Assembly: GCA_038503035.1 (NCBI GenBank)
Contig: JAVSML010020807.1
Location: 62,001 to 126,000 of the forward strand
Length of the DNA stretch: 64,000 nt
Direction: 5' to 3'
Origin: Crocodylus rhombifer
Taxonomy: Eukaryota; Chordata; Crocodylia; Crocodylidae
The notes below the pieces were generated by a model. It made no database searches. It was not told the DNA's origin and was given only the letters and a program-made list of their open reading frames with translations. Of this stretch, positions 11,473 to 22,405 are shown piece after piece. Position numbers and translations under genes: made by a program. How positions within the stretch are numbered: position 1 is the first letter of the stretch; the number at the start of each line of letters is the position of its first letter.

Positions 11473-11769
11473 TACAGTAAAAACTCTGTTATCTGGCATC
11501 CCTGGGGAAGGGATACGCTGGTTAATCAAATATTTTGGTTAATCAAAGTACACCATCCCCGGCATCAGTGTGCCAGGGGACAGGGAGGGGACCCCTGCGC
11601 AGGCTGCTTTTCCTTGGGCTGTGGGCCAAAGAAGTGGCAAGAACTCTGCTCGCAGCGGCGGTGAAACCCAGAAGTGGTACTTCCGGTGTCACTTTTGCCA
11701 TGTCCCTCGGATGCCGGTTAATAGAGTTTTCCAACTAATAAAGTGCCAGTTAACACAGCTTTTGCTGTA
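11473..11769. mobile_element. Pogo/Tigger-like MITE with TA ends
   Basis: The left end TACAGTAAAAACTCTGTTAT and the inverted right end TACAGCAAAAGCTGTGTTAA match at 15 or more of 20 positions and both continue into CTGGCA. The CAGTAAAA…CTCTGTTATCTGGCA form is the usual Tigger/pogo terminal repeat. The element is 297 bp, starts and ends in TA (the expected target) and has no transposase. Confidence 0.75.
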
Positions 11770-12203
11770 CCTTTCTGTGGTTAAAGTGCAATAGTTGTCC
11801 AAGTTTTTCCCACTATACCTGAATGAGAGGGCATTTTGGAGGGATGTAGGGAACATTTTAATTTTATCCCAAAAAGTTATGGCAGTTCACACCGGGGAGG
11901 ATCTGCCTCTACCCACTTCCTATTAGTTTAATCCTTAGGGTGTTGTACCACTGGAAGATCAAGGACTATTTTACCAAGATCAAGGATTGATAATCCCATT
12001 AATGGGGTATATGAATCAGTAAATACAGAAGGTTTCACCACTCCATTTGCTCATTCCTGCTCAAATTTCTGTACTCATGTACTTGCCAAGCTTACGTGCT
12101 GACTTCTGAAAAAGATGTCACTTGCACACTTGTTCATTTACTTGTCTGGCACATTGAATAAGCAGAACTTAAAAGCCCAAGTATCAAAAGCTCTAGACCT
12201 TAC
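11770..12203. other. PTPN13 intron, nothing recognised
   Basis: Remainder of the intron before the last PDZ3 exon; no repeat or reading frame of note. Confidence 0.55.
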
Positions 12204-12302
12204 CAATAAAGAAGGATCAATTTCTGGGAGTATACCAGGGGGTGGCCTGCACAGGAGGAGAGATACTTCAGGGAATGTTCCTCTGAGAGCTGAGATGACT
12301 TC
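12204..12302 (-). CDS. PTPN13: PTPN13 exon: end of PDZ3
   Basis: A 99-nt, 33-codon exon, phase 0-0, reading EVISALRGTFPEVSLLLCRP then PPGILPEIDPSLL. It holds helix B and the last strand of PDZ3. The acceptor is CCTGTAG|GA and the donor TTATTG|GTAAGG. Confidence 0.98.
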
Positions 12303-12401
12303 CTACAGGCAGAGTTAACTTAATATCAGACAGATCCTACTTGTAAGAGTTCCACAAAGCAAATTTTGCTAGTGACAAACAAGACAATAGGGAGCTCAAA
12401 C

Positions 12402-12616
12402 CTGCTGGGATAGTCCTTTTAATGACGCTCCATTTACTTTCAGGATGACATCCCCAGTTTCAATTTTCCCACTTTCAGCAGCAGGCTGTCCAGGGAAAAG
12501 CTTTTTAACCCTTACTATGCTTGAGCCCAACTGCTCCGGTGTAAGGTTGTCTTCACGGCAAAAACTGAATCCCAGGCCTGAACTGTTCTTCAGCACCTTT
12601 ACCTCAAACGTATTGT
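12402..12616 (-). CDS. PTPN13: PTPN13 exon: PDZ3
   Basis: A 215-nt exon reading NTFEVKVLKNSSGLGFSFCR, then PEQLGSSIVRVKKLFPGQPA and AESGKIETGDVILKVNGASL. GLGFSF is the carboxylate-binding loop. The acceptor is TTTCACAG|AC and the donor CCCAGCAG|GTTTGA, a weak but usable GT donor. Confidence 0.98.
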
Positions 12617-12876
12617 CTGTGAAACAAACAGATATAAGGGATTGCTCCTTTACTTCCTACTGACTGTACATTCAGTAACTGTGATCAGAACCAAAACTGA
12701 GGTTGTTTTAGGTCAGTCCCCTGCTCCTGGCAGGATCACCTCAGACTAAACCATCCCAGCCATGTGTCTGTGATAATTTCTGGGATCTGTTTAACTTCAT
12801 GGTCTCCTGGCTGAGGTAATTCAGAAAAATCAGGGGAATGATTTAAAGTTCAGACAGTTTTCCTATATGGCCTGAC

Positions 12877-13039
12877 CTTCAGTAACAAAGTTGTAGTCTT
12901 TGGTATCTGTAGTTTTTGCTGCTGACTTATCCAGGGAGTCACTCTGTCCCGCCTGACTGGGAGGAGTGCATTGGGGTGTAACTGGAGCATGGACTTCGGC
13001 AACAGGAAGCTGTCCCTTTTCCAACAACAGATGTACTAC
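12877..13039 (-). CDS. PTPN13: PTPN13 exon: last strand of PDZ2 and PDZ2-PDZ3 linker
   Basis: A 163-nt exon opening VVHLLLEKGQLPVAEVHAPV, the last PDZ2 strand, then a linker (TPQCTPPSQAGQ…) and TTDTKDYNFVTE before PDZ3. The acceptor is CTGCAG|GT and the donor CTGAAG|GTCAGG. The split Asp joins to NTFEV. Confidence 0.96.
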
Positions 13040-14012
13040 CTGCAGAAACGTAGTACATTTAAGTTAGTCAGCCCTACTCACAAAGGTTATACATTCACTT
13101 AGGTAATTAAATTCACTTAGGTAAATTCACAATTTAACTGAATTCACTGATTCACTTAGGTAATTAAATTCTACAGCAACAATCTCTGGATTAATAAAAG
13201 TAATTATTAATTAATTTTAAACACTGTAAATGTTAAATGTCAAACAACAGAGAAACAGACTGGTATATCACCAAGACAGGCATCTGCAAAAATAATTTAA
13301 GACCTTTTCCAATGAAGTGTGAAACTTAAAAAAAAAATTACTGACCACATAATTCACAATCTGGTACTGCTACACAGAAGTTTGTATGAAAAGACTTTTT
13401 ATGACGTGTGTATTTGTGGCATGTTGGCACTGCAGAGATGCACTATTTGTATATGCACTATCAATTTGTTAGGCTTGGATAGCTAATGTCCGGTTCAACT
13501 GGTAATACAAGAAACAACAGTTTTGTGCTAGGAATACTGCCACTGATTTAAATGGCACTTTTGTTGGAGTAAACGGATACCAGTGGATAAGGCCCTACCA
13601 AATTCACTGTGAAACTGGGTGGTACAGTGGCTCCTTTAAGTCTTGCAGGTTCTCCTGTATGCACCCCCCCGCCCACTGGCGGAGGGGCCCCGCTGCTCGC
13701 TCCTGATGGGCAGGCACTGTTTTAAATATGGCAAGGTTTTTGCCTCCCAGCCGGTCAGCACCAATCAGCAGAGCTACTGGGGCCCTTCAGCAGGTAAACA
13801 ACGCGGGGAGGGGGAGGAAATGCATGGGGGAGCCTTCGAGATTAAAGGACCTACTGAGCAGCCCACTTGCGCTGTGAATTTGTTGTCCAATGGAACTAAG
13901 TGTGTTATAACAAAGTCCCTACATAAATGTGGAAACGTTCCTTCCATCAGTGCTGTCTAATGCACTTTTACTGACATTAAATTCATAAGCTAAAGACAGA
14001 AGATTTTTTTAC
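13040..14012. other. PTPN13 intron within PDZ2
   Basis: Contains a local triplication of TTCACTTAGGTAA-like words at about 13,095-13,165 and a GC-rich patch at 13,650-13,850. No gene or named repeat. Confidence 0.5.
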
Positions 14013-14098
14013 CTGCCCCGTGTTTCTCAGTGTTTCCACAGCTTGTTTATGGGTTGCTCCTTCCAAACTAGTCCCATTAACAGAGAGCACACGGTCAC
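14013..14098 (-). CDS. PTPN13: PTPN13 exon: PDZ2, strands 4-5 and helix B
   Basis: An 86-nt exon reading DRVLSVNGTSLEGATHKQAV then ETLRNTGQ. The His of THKQAV is the class I specificity residue of helix B. The acceptor is CTTTAG|GT and the donor GGGCAG|GTAAAA. Confidence 0.98.
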
Positions 14099-15750
14099 CT
14101 AAAGACAAATAATTACTGATTTAAGAGGAAGGGAAGAAGACAACAAAAAATCATTTACATACAGCATCCTTTTAATTCACTGTGATATATTACATCAAGT
14201 TGTTTGTTTTTCTTGTTAAATGAAGGCAGCTACTTGCTGTAATGGGCCCCCTACCCCAATACTGAAGAGGTGGGCCCTCAAGGAACCATTAGGAGTGGAG
14301 CACCCTTTCAGAAAAATTGCTGCTTGCCCCAACCGGAGGACCAGAAGCAGTGGTGAGGGGAGGCTTGGAGACTGCAGGGAGAGCTTAGAGAGGCACTGCC
14401 ACTTTGCTGAAGAACTAGACTGAAAACTGAGGGTCAGGAGACTGTGGGTGAGGACTCAGATTTTAAGGGACAGAGGATGAGAGGGGGCCCAAAGCCCCAA
14501 GGACTGTGAGAGCAGGCCCAGAGCCAGAGAGGGACAAGAGCAGGGCTGAGGGGCCTAGGAGCCAAGGTCTGGTAAAGTGGATCGGGGCTCAGGGACACAG
14601 CCAGTGTAAGAAGGTCAATGCCAGAAAAGTCCAGAAAATGATTTAAGGCCTGAAGGATCAAGTGCTGCACTGGGGGCCAGGGCTCCAACTTGAGCAGGCC
14701 AAGCTGGGCCTAAGGAGAACTGGGGCTGGAAGAATATCCTGAGCTCAATGACCCCTGAGGGCCACCTCCTCACTTTATTTTAACATCAAAGCATGGCAGG
14801 AGAGACAGCACCTGGCAGAAGTGGGCACCTGAGAGGTCAGGGTGGGCAAGTGAGGCAGGCACCAGGCAGCCACTGACGGGGCGATATGGCTATCCTCAGG
14901 GCCTGACTTGCTAAACCCCTGCCAAAGCTCCATGTATTGAAATAAGGATTTTTGTAAGCTTGAATCAGGCTTGAATAAGGCTTTTTTGTAACTACCGTGT
15001 TACGTAATGATCCTAAATCTAAATTAGTTTTAAGTAATCAGAGCGATACTTCCCTGAGAAATCTGAAGCATGTAGAAAAAGCCTTAGCCTAACGCTGGCA
15101 CCCCTCGCTTCACTGGAAAATAGGGACTGGCTTAAGAACAAGAATAATCATAGCAGTCACATGGATTTTTTGTACTGAGATACTTGGTATGTCAAGCAAG
15201 GAGATCACTAGCAATCCAAAGCCCTTTTCTCCATCCTCCAGGCATTATCAGAACACCATGCTCCATTAAAGCACAATGCATTTGAATGAAACACTGACTA
15301 CAGCATGTTTTGTAATTGGCTTTCGTCACAGGAGTTTCAGCATTTCCTATCACAGCTGCAACAGCCTCACACTTTGTCATCGGTTCTTACTGCCTTTTCC
15401 ACAGCACCAGTTGTCAAGTTTAAGACTTGGTATTTATTAGCTTTTTATGCCTTCAGAGTGCCATTGCAAAGATCAACCAAATAATCCTCCCAACCAGCCA
15501 TCTGAGGTAGACATACTAAGGTGATAAGTACTACAGGAGAAATTCAGACAGGTAGCTGTTTCCCTTACTGATAAATGTGGATATGAGCACATGGAGAATG
15601 AACAGGAAGTCACCAAGCAGTCAGGAAAACTCTGGGGTACTTTTTCTCTTGCTATATATCACAGTGTTGCCACAAAGGTCTACACAAAATTAGCTTGATT
15701 TGACTATTATTTGTGGTTAAGCACACTTGTGGAAAGAACAAAATATGTAC
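14099..15750. other. PTPN13 intron within PDZ2, purine-rich patch
   Basis: A G/A-rich stretch at about 14,240-14,880 (GAGGGGAGGCTTGGAG, GGGACAGAGGATGAGAGG and similar) differs from the AT-rich surroundings and may be a retroelement fragment. I cannot name it. The remaining part is plain intron. Confidence 0.45.
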
Positions 15751-15844
15751 CTTTCTGAATTCTGCCATCTGCTTCTGCTGCCCCTTTAGGAATAACAGCC
15801 TTCACATAAATGCCACCATGTCTTACACTGGTATTTACCCCACC
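15751..15844 (-). CDS. PTPN13: PTPN13 exon: PDZ2 core
   Basis: A 94-nt exon reading GGVNTSVRHGGIYVKAVIPK then GAAEADGRIQK. It carries strand 3 and helix A of PDZ2. The acceptor is CATTTAG|GG and the donor GAAAG|GTACAT. The split Gly codon makes KGDRVLS with the next exon. Confidence 0.98.
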
Positions 15845-18539
15845 CTAAATGAAAAACAAACAGGCAACATATAAACATTTTAATATTTAAACAATTTAGT
15901 AAAATCTCTGTTCAAGAAAGGTAAACAATCCTTACACTGAGGAAGCAGCTCAGGCCATTGGCAAGTAAAAGCAACTGCTAAACTGTTGAAATCACAATTT
16001 TGTATAAAGCAACATTTTGAGATCCATGCAAGTACACAAGTGCAAGCAGAGGACAATGGGGTACTACAACTATCAAGCACAAAAATACAAATGCTGCCAG
16101 TTAAAACAACATCCTTCACACAGAAGTATGAAGAACGCTTATGCAAGTTATTATGCAAGTGCCAAGATCTGTGTGCACATGTACATCTGCCGAGACTTTA
16201 GGCACATGCATCGTCAGCCAGGATGCATACATGCAATGTCCTAATTTAATCTCTCAGTAAAGTACTGAGTATGAAGTATTCTTTTCTCTCAGGTTATGGA
16301 AAGCTGTGTGCAAGGCAAAATGTATTCAGTTAAGAGGTACCAAAACTGAAGGCTTAAAATTTGCTTAAGCTTCAAATGGAAATTACTTTGAGGAACTCAA
16401 CCTTCTTATATGGTGCACACGGACACACCACATACTCTGAAAACATCTTAAAGATCCCTTCATAGGTTTAAAGGACGAGCAGTTAGATCAGAAATTATTT
16501 CAACCTGTGTCCCCAAACTGACTGATACAACTGTTTATTTTGGAATTACTTCAAACCAATTTAAAACGTTACAGCAATTTCTAGAGCAGTGCAAGGATAA
16601 GGTTGGAGGCAGAAAATGGAAATAAGAGAAACCTACCACTAGTTAAATCTTCAGGAGAAGTCTTTGTACTGATGACTATTGCCAAATTTTACAGAATCAA
16701 AGTATGGATAGAGCAGGGTGGCAACAAGTCAGTGGCTAAATCTTCATTTTACCCATGCATAATTTACACTTCTATTTGCCAGTAACAGTGAAGCAAGCTA
16801 TCACTAGATATAATCGTCTAGGGATAGCTGTTCCATTTCTTTAGATTTGGAACATATTTTAATTTATAATTCATATGGACAGTTTATGAAATCTAATTGA
16901 CTGGTAATCCAGACCATGGACCCTAAAAGAAATATTTCCCCACTGTTAACACTGTAGCTTTACATGTAAGTTCTCCCTGCCACTAGAAACCAGTTAGCAT
17001 TGCTTTCTCCTGCTTAAGATGATCAAGAATAGAACATTGTTTATAGCTACTGTTTGTCAGTGCAGAGCACTCATTATCATAATTGTTTTAGAAGAACAAA
17101 AATTGTTCCATTGATAGTTAATAAAGGCGCACATAAGATTGTATTTGGGCTTTAAAAAGAGGAGAGTTTTATTCTACTCTCATCTTCATTAAAGGATACA
17201 TTAAAACTTGGTACACTTGAAAGACAACATCCCATCTAAAGTGTAGTGTTAACACTAGATCAGGAAAATGTCTGTATTTGTAATACATCAAACAGGTATT
17301 GAAATTATCTGTTCTGCTCTATAAATATCTGCTCACCATTATCAACATTTACACTCTTGTTTGCATTTAAACTGCTTGAAGTATATGGAGATAGATCAGC
17401 TAATCTTTTAATGTTAAATTGCCTAGGGACCAAAACATTCTCTGACACCTACAGAAACACACTGAGTACTACAGATATAGTGTACTCATTCCTGCCTTTG
17501 AAGTGCCCCTGTCCAGTAGGTTATACCCAAAATTTGAGTTATTTCCAAAAGTTTGGTATGCCATGTGTAAAATTAAAAGAATATATAGTCAACCTCCTTA
17601 TTGTCTTGCCATAAACATAAAAAAATACACCGCAAAACAAAACAAAAACTTCAGCCAGTCCTCACCTAGATAAAATGTTTTATGCTCCTCTGCTGCTTAA
17701 CCAGCAGAGGGAAACCACAGAATACATGACAAGGACTGTTTGCAGAGCTGTTTTGAAATAATGTTGCTAGTGTAAGGCAAAAATAACCTGGGCCAAAATT
17801 AGTCTCATGTAATTCCACTAGGTTCAGTAGTTTTCCACTGGTTCAGTTGGTCAGGACTGAATTTGGCCTGCTTATTAAGCTCCAACCATTACTTGCCTTT
17901 GCATTCAAAGTCCTTCACAGCCTATCTACCACACCACTTTCTCATGCATCAATGTGAGATCAGGTGTGAGAAGCCCATGAAGCCAGCCCTCCATTGCTTG
18001 CTTGCTAATTTTTCATTCAAGCATCTTTGTACTTTCTCTCATGACAACCACAGCTGCAGAAATTCCGTTATCTTCTTTCACTTGTGCTCCTTAAAGCCCT
18101 CCTTTTCTGGGACTCCTTCAAAATGTTTGACACGAGTTAGGCTGCTGGTGTGCTAAGACTACTGTTCACCATACTGACCAAACATGTTTCACTCCCTCCT
18201 GCACGGCTCCCCAGGTGGTTTGTTTTGTATTTAGATTGCAAGCAATTTGATCAGGGACTGTTTTTTTTGTGTTTGTAAATTTTTTAGAGTATAATGCTGC
18301 CCCAGTCCATAACTAGGGCTTGAGACAAGTAATAGCAACACTATTTACTATATGGAAAATGACAAGATAAGAGAGATGAAAAATGTGCGTCTTCTAGTTT
18401 CAGAGAGGTGAAATATCTATAAGAAGGTACTTAACAGAGGCCTTTTAAAATACTTGCTTCCCTGTAATTTAGTAATTTAACAGGTTGCTGGGAGTAGAGA
18501 AAAAAAGAGAAAACATCTAAAAACCTTGTCAAACAGTAC
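15845..18539. other. PTPN13 intron within PDZ2, mostly plain
   Basis: A large AT-rich intron. The stretch 18,220-18,345 (TTAGATTGCAAGCAATTTGATCAGGGACTG and following) resembles the tail of an old L2/MIR-like retroposon; this is a weak call. Nothing else recognised. The 15 bases at its 5' end are the alternative PDZ2 extension. Confidence 0.45.
18525..18539 (-). other. PTPN13: Alternative exon extension in PDZ2 adding V-L-F-D-K
   Basis: The 15 nt directly after the short donor read GTA CTG TTT GAC AAG and are followed by a second GT (AAG|GTTTTT). Using this donor adds Val-Leu-Phe-Asp-Lys in frame between strands 2 and 3 of PDZ2. The known mammalian PTP-BL/PTPN13 PDZ2 splice variant has just these five residues. 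Sequence shows the site is kept; actual use needs RNA evidence. Confidence 0.85.
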
Positions 18540-18668
18540 CGTGACACTTATTCCCAAGCCGTTATCTTTTTTGGCTAGTTCGACCTCAAAGATATCTCCA
18601 GGTTTAAGAGGAGTTGCAGAAAGCTTTTTAGAGTTCATTTTGTTTGTTGTATTCATTGAAGAAGAATC
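18540..18668 (-). CDS. PTPN13: PTPN13 exon: start of PDZ2 (short-donor form)
   Basis: A 129-nt, 43-codon exon, phase 0-0. It reads DSSSMNTTNKMNSKKL, then PGDIFEVELAKKDNGLGISV and T. GLGISV is the PDZ2 carboxylate-binding loop. With the GTACTG donor the product joins to GGVNTSVRHGG. A second donor 15 nt further on lengthens the exon (see separate entry). PDZ2 is the domain that binds APC, Fas and RA-GEF2 tails in the mammalian protein (established knowledge). Confidence 0.97.
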
Positions 18669-18911
18669 CTTTACAAAAAGGAAAAAAAAAAAAGACAAGA
18701 AAATAACAATTCCCTGTTAGCACAGAAAATAATAACAAGGACCTTACTGTGCATTTATGGGGGAGAGAGAGAGCGAGAGCAGAAAGGGGTGCAAATAGGG
18801 GAGGACTTCATAACAAAATAGATTCACTGAGCTTGTAGTTTATCCCTGCTGCCATTACATTTACTGCAAGAGAGCTTAACCCTGTGATGGACTTGACACA
18901 TAATAGCACTT

Positions 18912-19898
18912 TAGAGGTGCTATCAGTCCAATACATCAGTCCAATATCGCATCGGCACCAATATAAAGAAAATGGACTACATTGGAAGTCAGCCTGAAGT
19001 GGCTGATAATCTGGCTGATAAATGCCTGTACATGTGTGCAGCCACAGCACACAGGCATCAAGGAGCACAGCCCAGCAGTGTAGAGAGCTATATGCAGCTG
19101 GTAATTCTGCTGTGACGGAAGGGCAGGGGGGGAAGGGGAGAGATGGCAGGGCAGATCAACATCCTCCGCATTGAGGGAGAGTGGGGCTGGAGCTGCCCAG
19201 ACAGAGCAGGGCAGGCGCAGAATGGAGCCAGTTTGGGGGGGGTGCAGGCAGCGGGGGGGGGGGGGGGGGGGGGAAAAGGGGCCCCCTGTCCGGGGGGGGC
19301 TTTTTTGGGGGGCCGGTTGGGGGCTGCCCCCCCCCCCCAGTGCCCCCCACGGACCCCCGGGGAGGCAGGGGGGGGGCAGGGGTGCCTCCAGATTTGCATG
19401 GGGCAGGCAGGTCTGGGCTGCAGCTGCAGGCTGAGGCCAGGGGCCACACTGGTGGCATTGGGAGGGGTCTATGATGAAATCTGAGGTGGCTGCAGCCCCC
19501 CCAACTTAGCCCCACCCCCAGTGCTGCCACCCCCCACCACGCGTTGCATGACTCCTGGCCCCAGCTGCAGCCCACCCTGTGCAGATGTGGGGGCATATGC
19601 CCCCCACTCCCATGCCCACCTGGACGAGTGGCAGGAGTTGACCTGCCCCCCCCAGATGAGCTGCAGCTCTGTCCTATGCCTGCCCCAGCTGGGCAACACT
19701 TATCCCAGCTCTACCCCCTCACTGCGGTGGGCATTGATCTGCACCCCCATGCCCCTTCCCTCCTCCCTCCTGTTTCACCACAATAGACTTGCCAGCTGGA
19801 CACAGCTGTATCAGAAATCGGATTGGTATTGGCCGATACGCCTGTGTAAAAATTGTCTATCGGCATGGGCCTCCAAAATCTCTATCAGTGCCCCCCTA
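18912..19898. mobile_element. Non-autonomous hAT-like element with 8-bp target duplication
   Basis: Starts TAGAGGTGCTATCAG and contains words such as CCAATATCGCATCGGCACC; ends GTATTGGCCGATACG … CAGTGCCCCCCTA. It is flanked by TAGCACTT (18,904-18,911) and TAGCATTT (19,899-19,906), an 8-bp duplication with one mismatch. The interior carries extreme G runs (19,240-19,345). No transposase. The proline/glycine-rich open frames here are by-products of base composition. Confidence 0.75.
19240..19345. repeat. Poly-G/poly-C tract
   Basis: A run of more than 20 G, then shorter G runs, then about 14 C. It can form quadruplexes and is a likely place for length error in the assembly. Confidence 0.9.
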
Positions 19899-20704
19899 TA
19901 GCATTTTGTTTTAGGCCGCTATATCTACATGCACTGGGTCCCTAAAAAGAAGGAATCATCATCACAAGAATACACTGGGCCAGATCCTCTGTTGGACTAA
20001 TTTGGTGGAACACCCTTAACTTCAACAGAAGGCCTCTACTGCTGATTGGACAAATATATTATTCTTAACCATATCCTACAAAAACCCTCTTCTGTAACTA
20101 GCCTGCCTGCTAATACAATATATATATCACTATTGCTTTCCCCTAATCCAGGAAGACAGCAATTAATCTGGTAAATAAGGAAATGTATAACCATGTCGAT
20201 GACCAGTAGACTATATGGCCAAATTTTATATCTGGGGTTGAAAGCAGATTTTCTTTTGAAAGCAACTGAGAATCGCCACCACACATACACAGGCTGTTAA
20301 TTGGTTTTAAAAAGGCTCAAGTGATGTCATGCTGAGGTTAAGCTAAAAAGTCCTCTATCCATGCAAGTAAGGCCCTTCTAAACTGTTTGAAACTTCAGGA
20401 GTTCATTTGTCCGGGTATTTTGGAAAAAATCTCCTAATTACGAGAAGGATGTACTAGTAAACTGTTTCTTATAAAACAGACAATGGTTATTTCTCCATTT
20501 CCTTATCTTTCATACATTTTAAGCATGAAGGGAGTTAGTTTTTGAAAACCTGTACTTAAATGTTAGTAAAAATGCAGTAGCCATTAGAGTGGAAAATGCA
20601 ATCCCTCCCTTTCTCACTCTTGGAGCACATCATGATCGAGGGCAGTCTGTTTAGTTATGTGTGTGTGTGAATGTTTTCAAACACTTAATAGAAATGGACT
20701 GTGC

Positions 20705-21171
20705 CTTTTTAGCTGCTTGTTGCTCCTGACTACTGGAATAAGTTGCTTCATCCATGTCAGAATCCCCCCGGTCAGAATACTCCACATTTTCCAGATTACC
20801 AGGCTTTTTCATATTTGGTCTGTTACTGTCAGTAGAGATTTTCATTTTCTCATTGGTTTTGGCATGGACAGATTGAGAATCATGGCAATGCTGCAGCTCC
20901 TGCTGTGCTCGGTCACTGATGTGGTTGCCAAAGAAGCCATTCATTTGGCTCTGAGACAGACTGGCACTTTCAGTCCTGGAGTCCTGGGAGCTCAGGCTTC
21001 CATCCCTTTTGCCTCCAGATAATCCAGCTGAAATCCCCGAGATAGGCCTTTGGTGACCTCGTGACCTGTTGTGTTCCTCTGAAGATGATTCTGCCTCATT
21101 GTCCTGCGTTGATGAAGGCCTTCTTAAATAACTTCTTGTTCCATTGGCAAGACGTATGGGACTAGATAACG
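20705..21171 (-). CDS. PTPN13: PTPN13 exon: PDZ1-PDZ2 linker (largest exon; GC donor)
   Basis: This 467-nt exon is the largest in the window. It runs from LSSPIRLANGTRSYLRR through GSLSSQDSRTESASLSQSQ, NGFFGNHISD and YSDRGDSDMDEATYSSSQEQ. These are the family's serine-rich linker motifs. The acceptor TTCTTAG|CG is chosen because it gives K-A-L-S-S-P in phase. At the 3' end no in-frame GT donor is available; the phase-correct end is AAAAAG|GCACAG, a GC donor, giving AAKK-DSSSMN across the junction, which aligns well to the family. Confidence 0.92.
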
Positions 21172-21552
21172 CTAAGAATGAAAATTTAATTTAACAATTA
21201 ATAAACAGAAATATTAACTTTCAGATATTGGAAATGCATGATGATGATTTAAATGTGCATAAAACAGAGTACTCTTCAATCACTGAAATAAGAGCAACTG
21301 CTCAAAGTTAAATACAACAACCTATTTCTTACATAATCTAGTTCTGAAGCATTTAAACTGGAGTTTTACTTGCATTGACAATTCAAGCTTGAGGAAATCC
21401 AACTCATGTCTTCAGATGGTAATCTGCCACAAGTTGCAAAACTGTGGGAAGTTTCAGGAAGAGGGAGGAAATTATATTCTTCTGTATTATAGTGGGAAAG
21501 GGAGAAAGTAATAGAATGCATAGTAAACTTAAGGGTCTGATTTTTAAAATAC
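21172..21552. other. PTPN13 intron, nothing recognised
   Basis: 381-nt AT-rich intron between the PDZ1 end exon and the large linker exon. Confidence 0.6.
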
Positions 21553-21684
21553 CTTTGGGAAGTTTGTCTTTTGGCTGAGAGATAACAAGTGTTACATCAT
21601 CAGGAACATTCTCCAGAATTTCTAATGCTGTATGGTGGCTGGCACCTTCTAAACTCACACTGTTCACAGATATCAGCCGATGTC
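21553..21684 (-). CDS. PTPN13: PTPN13 exon: end of PDZ1, with GHRL instead of GDRL
   Basis: A 132-nt exon reading HRLISVNSVSLEGASHHTAL then EILENVPDDVTLVISQPKDK. It gives the last strands and helix B of PDZ1; the first His of HHTAL is at the usual class I helix-B position. The normally conserved Asp of G-D-R-L is His here (codon CAT at 21,682-21,680). The acceptor is CTGCAG|GA and the donor CCCAAAG|GTATTT. Confidence 0.96.
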
Positions 21685-22297
21685 CTGCAGAAGGGGATAT
21701 ATTCAGATACAAGCCACTTAGTATTACCACTTCCAGAATTTAATGAGGTTGCAAGGTTAAAACTCTGCACAAAGCTCTGAATTCATTTTTGTTTCTTAGT
21801 TTGTTGACACTGAATGCCAAGTTATTTTGGCCAATAAAATTACATTGACACTGGCAAACTTCAGTGTGCTTGAAGTAGTTTTAGCACCTAAACCTACTTG
21901 AGCCTCCCTGCCGATTTCTTTTTGGATGTAGCAGCCACATTTTTCTAGATTTTATAAGCATTTCTATTTTCCCTATGACTCAGTGAAATACATATAGGGG
22001 AAACTGAATAGACCAGATGTGGGAAACTGACTACATACAGTATAGTCAAGTGGACAAACTAAATATATTGAGGTATCAAATAGGTATTCAACATAAACAA
22101 TTTTTTTCACTATGGTAATTTGGTGTCACTTGGACAATATTAGGTTCACTTTTTAGAGACAGAAATGGAGCTATGGAATTATTTGAAACAAAATAGTAGT
22201 CATCAAATGAGGATGGCAAATACCTAGGGAGATATCTAGTAAAGGCATTTCTTAATCTGTTACTAAAGTACAATAATCTCTAATCACATAATTTTAC
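21685..22297. other. PTPN13 intron within PDZ1, nothing recognised
   Basis: 613 nt, AT-rich, no repeat or open frame of note. Confidence 0.6.
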
Positions 22298-22405
22298 CTG
22301 GTTTTAAAGACCCCTCCAAGTCAGCTGGCCCTCCAGGAATAATTGAATGAATAAAAATTCCTAGATCAAGTTTTCCAGCCTTCTCCCCACCAACTATCTT
22401 AAAAC
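22298..22405 (-). CDS. PTPN13: PTPN13 exon: PDZ1 core
   Basis: This 108-nt exon reads FKIVGGEKAGKLDLGIFIHS then IIPGGPADLEGSLKP. It holds strands 2-3 and the P-G-G-P-A turn before helix A of PDZ1. The acceptor is AAATAG|GT and the donor CCAG|GTAAAA. It follows the family closely apart from conservative changes (I for V/A). Confidence 0.97.

Noticed and set aside
19088..19699. Proline- and glycine-rich frames around the poly-G tract
   Set aside because: Homopolymer by-products inside a TSD-defined transposon.
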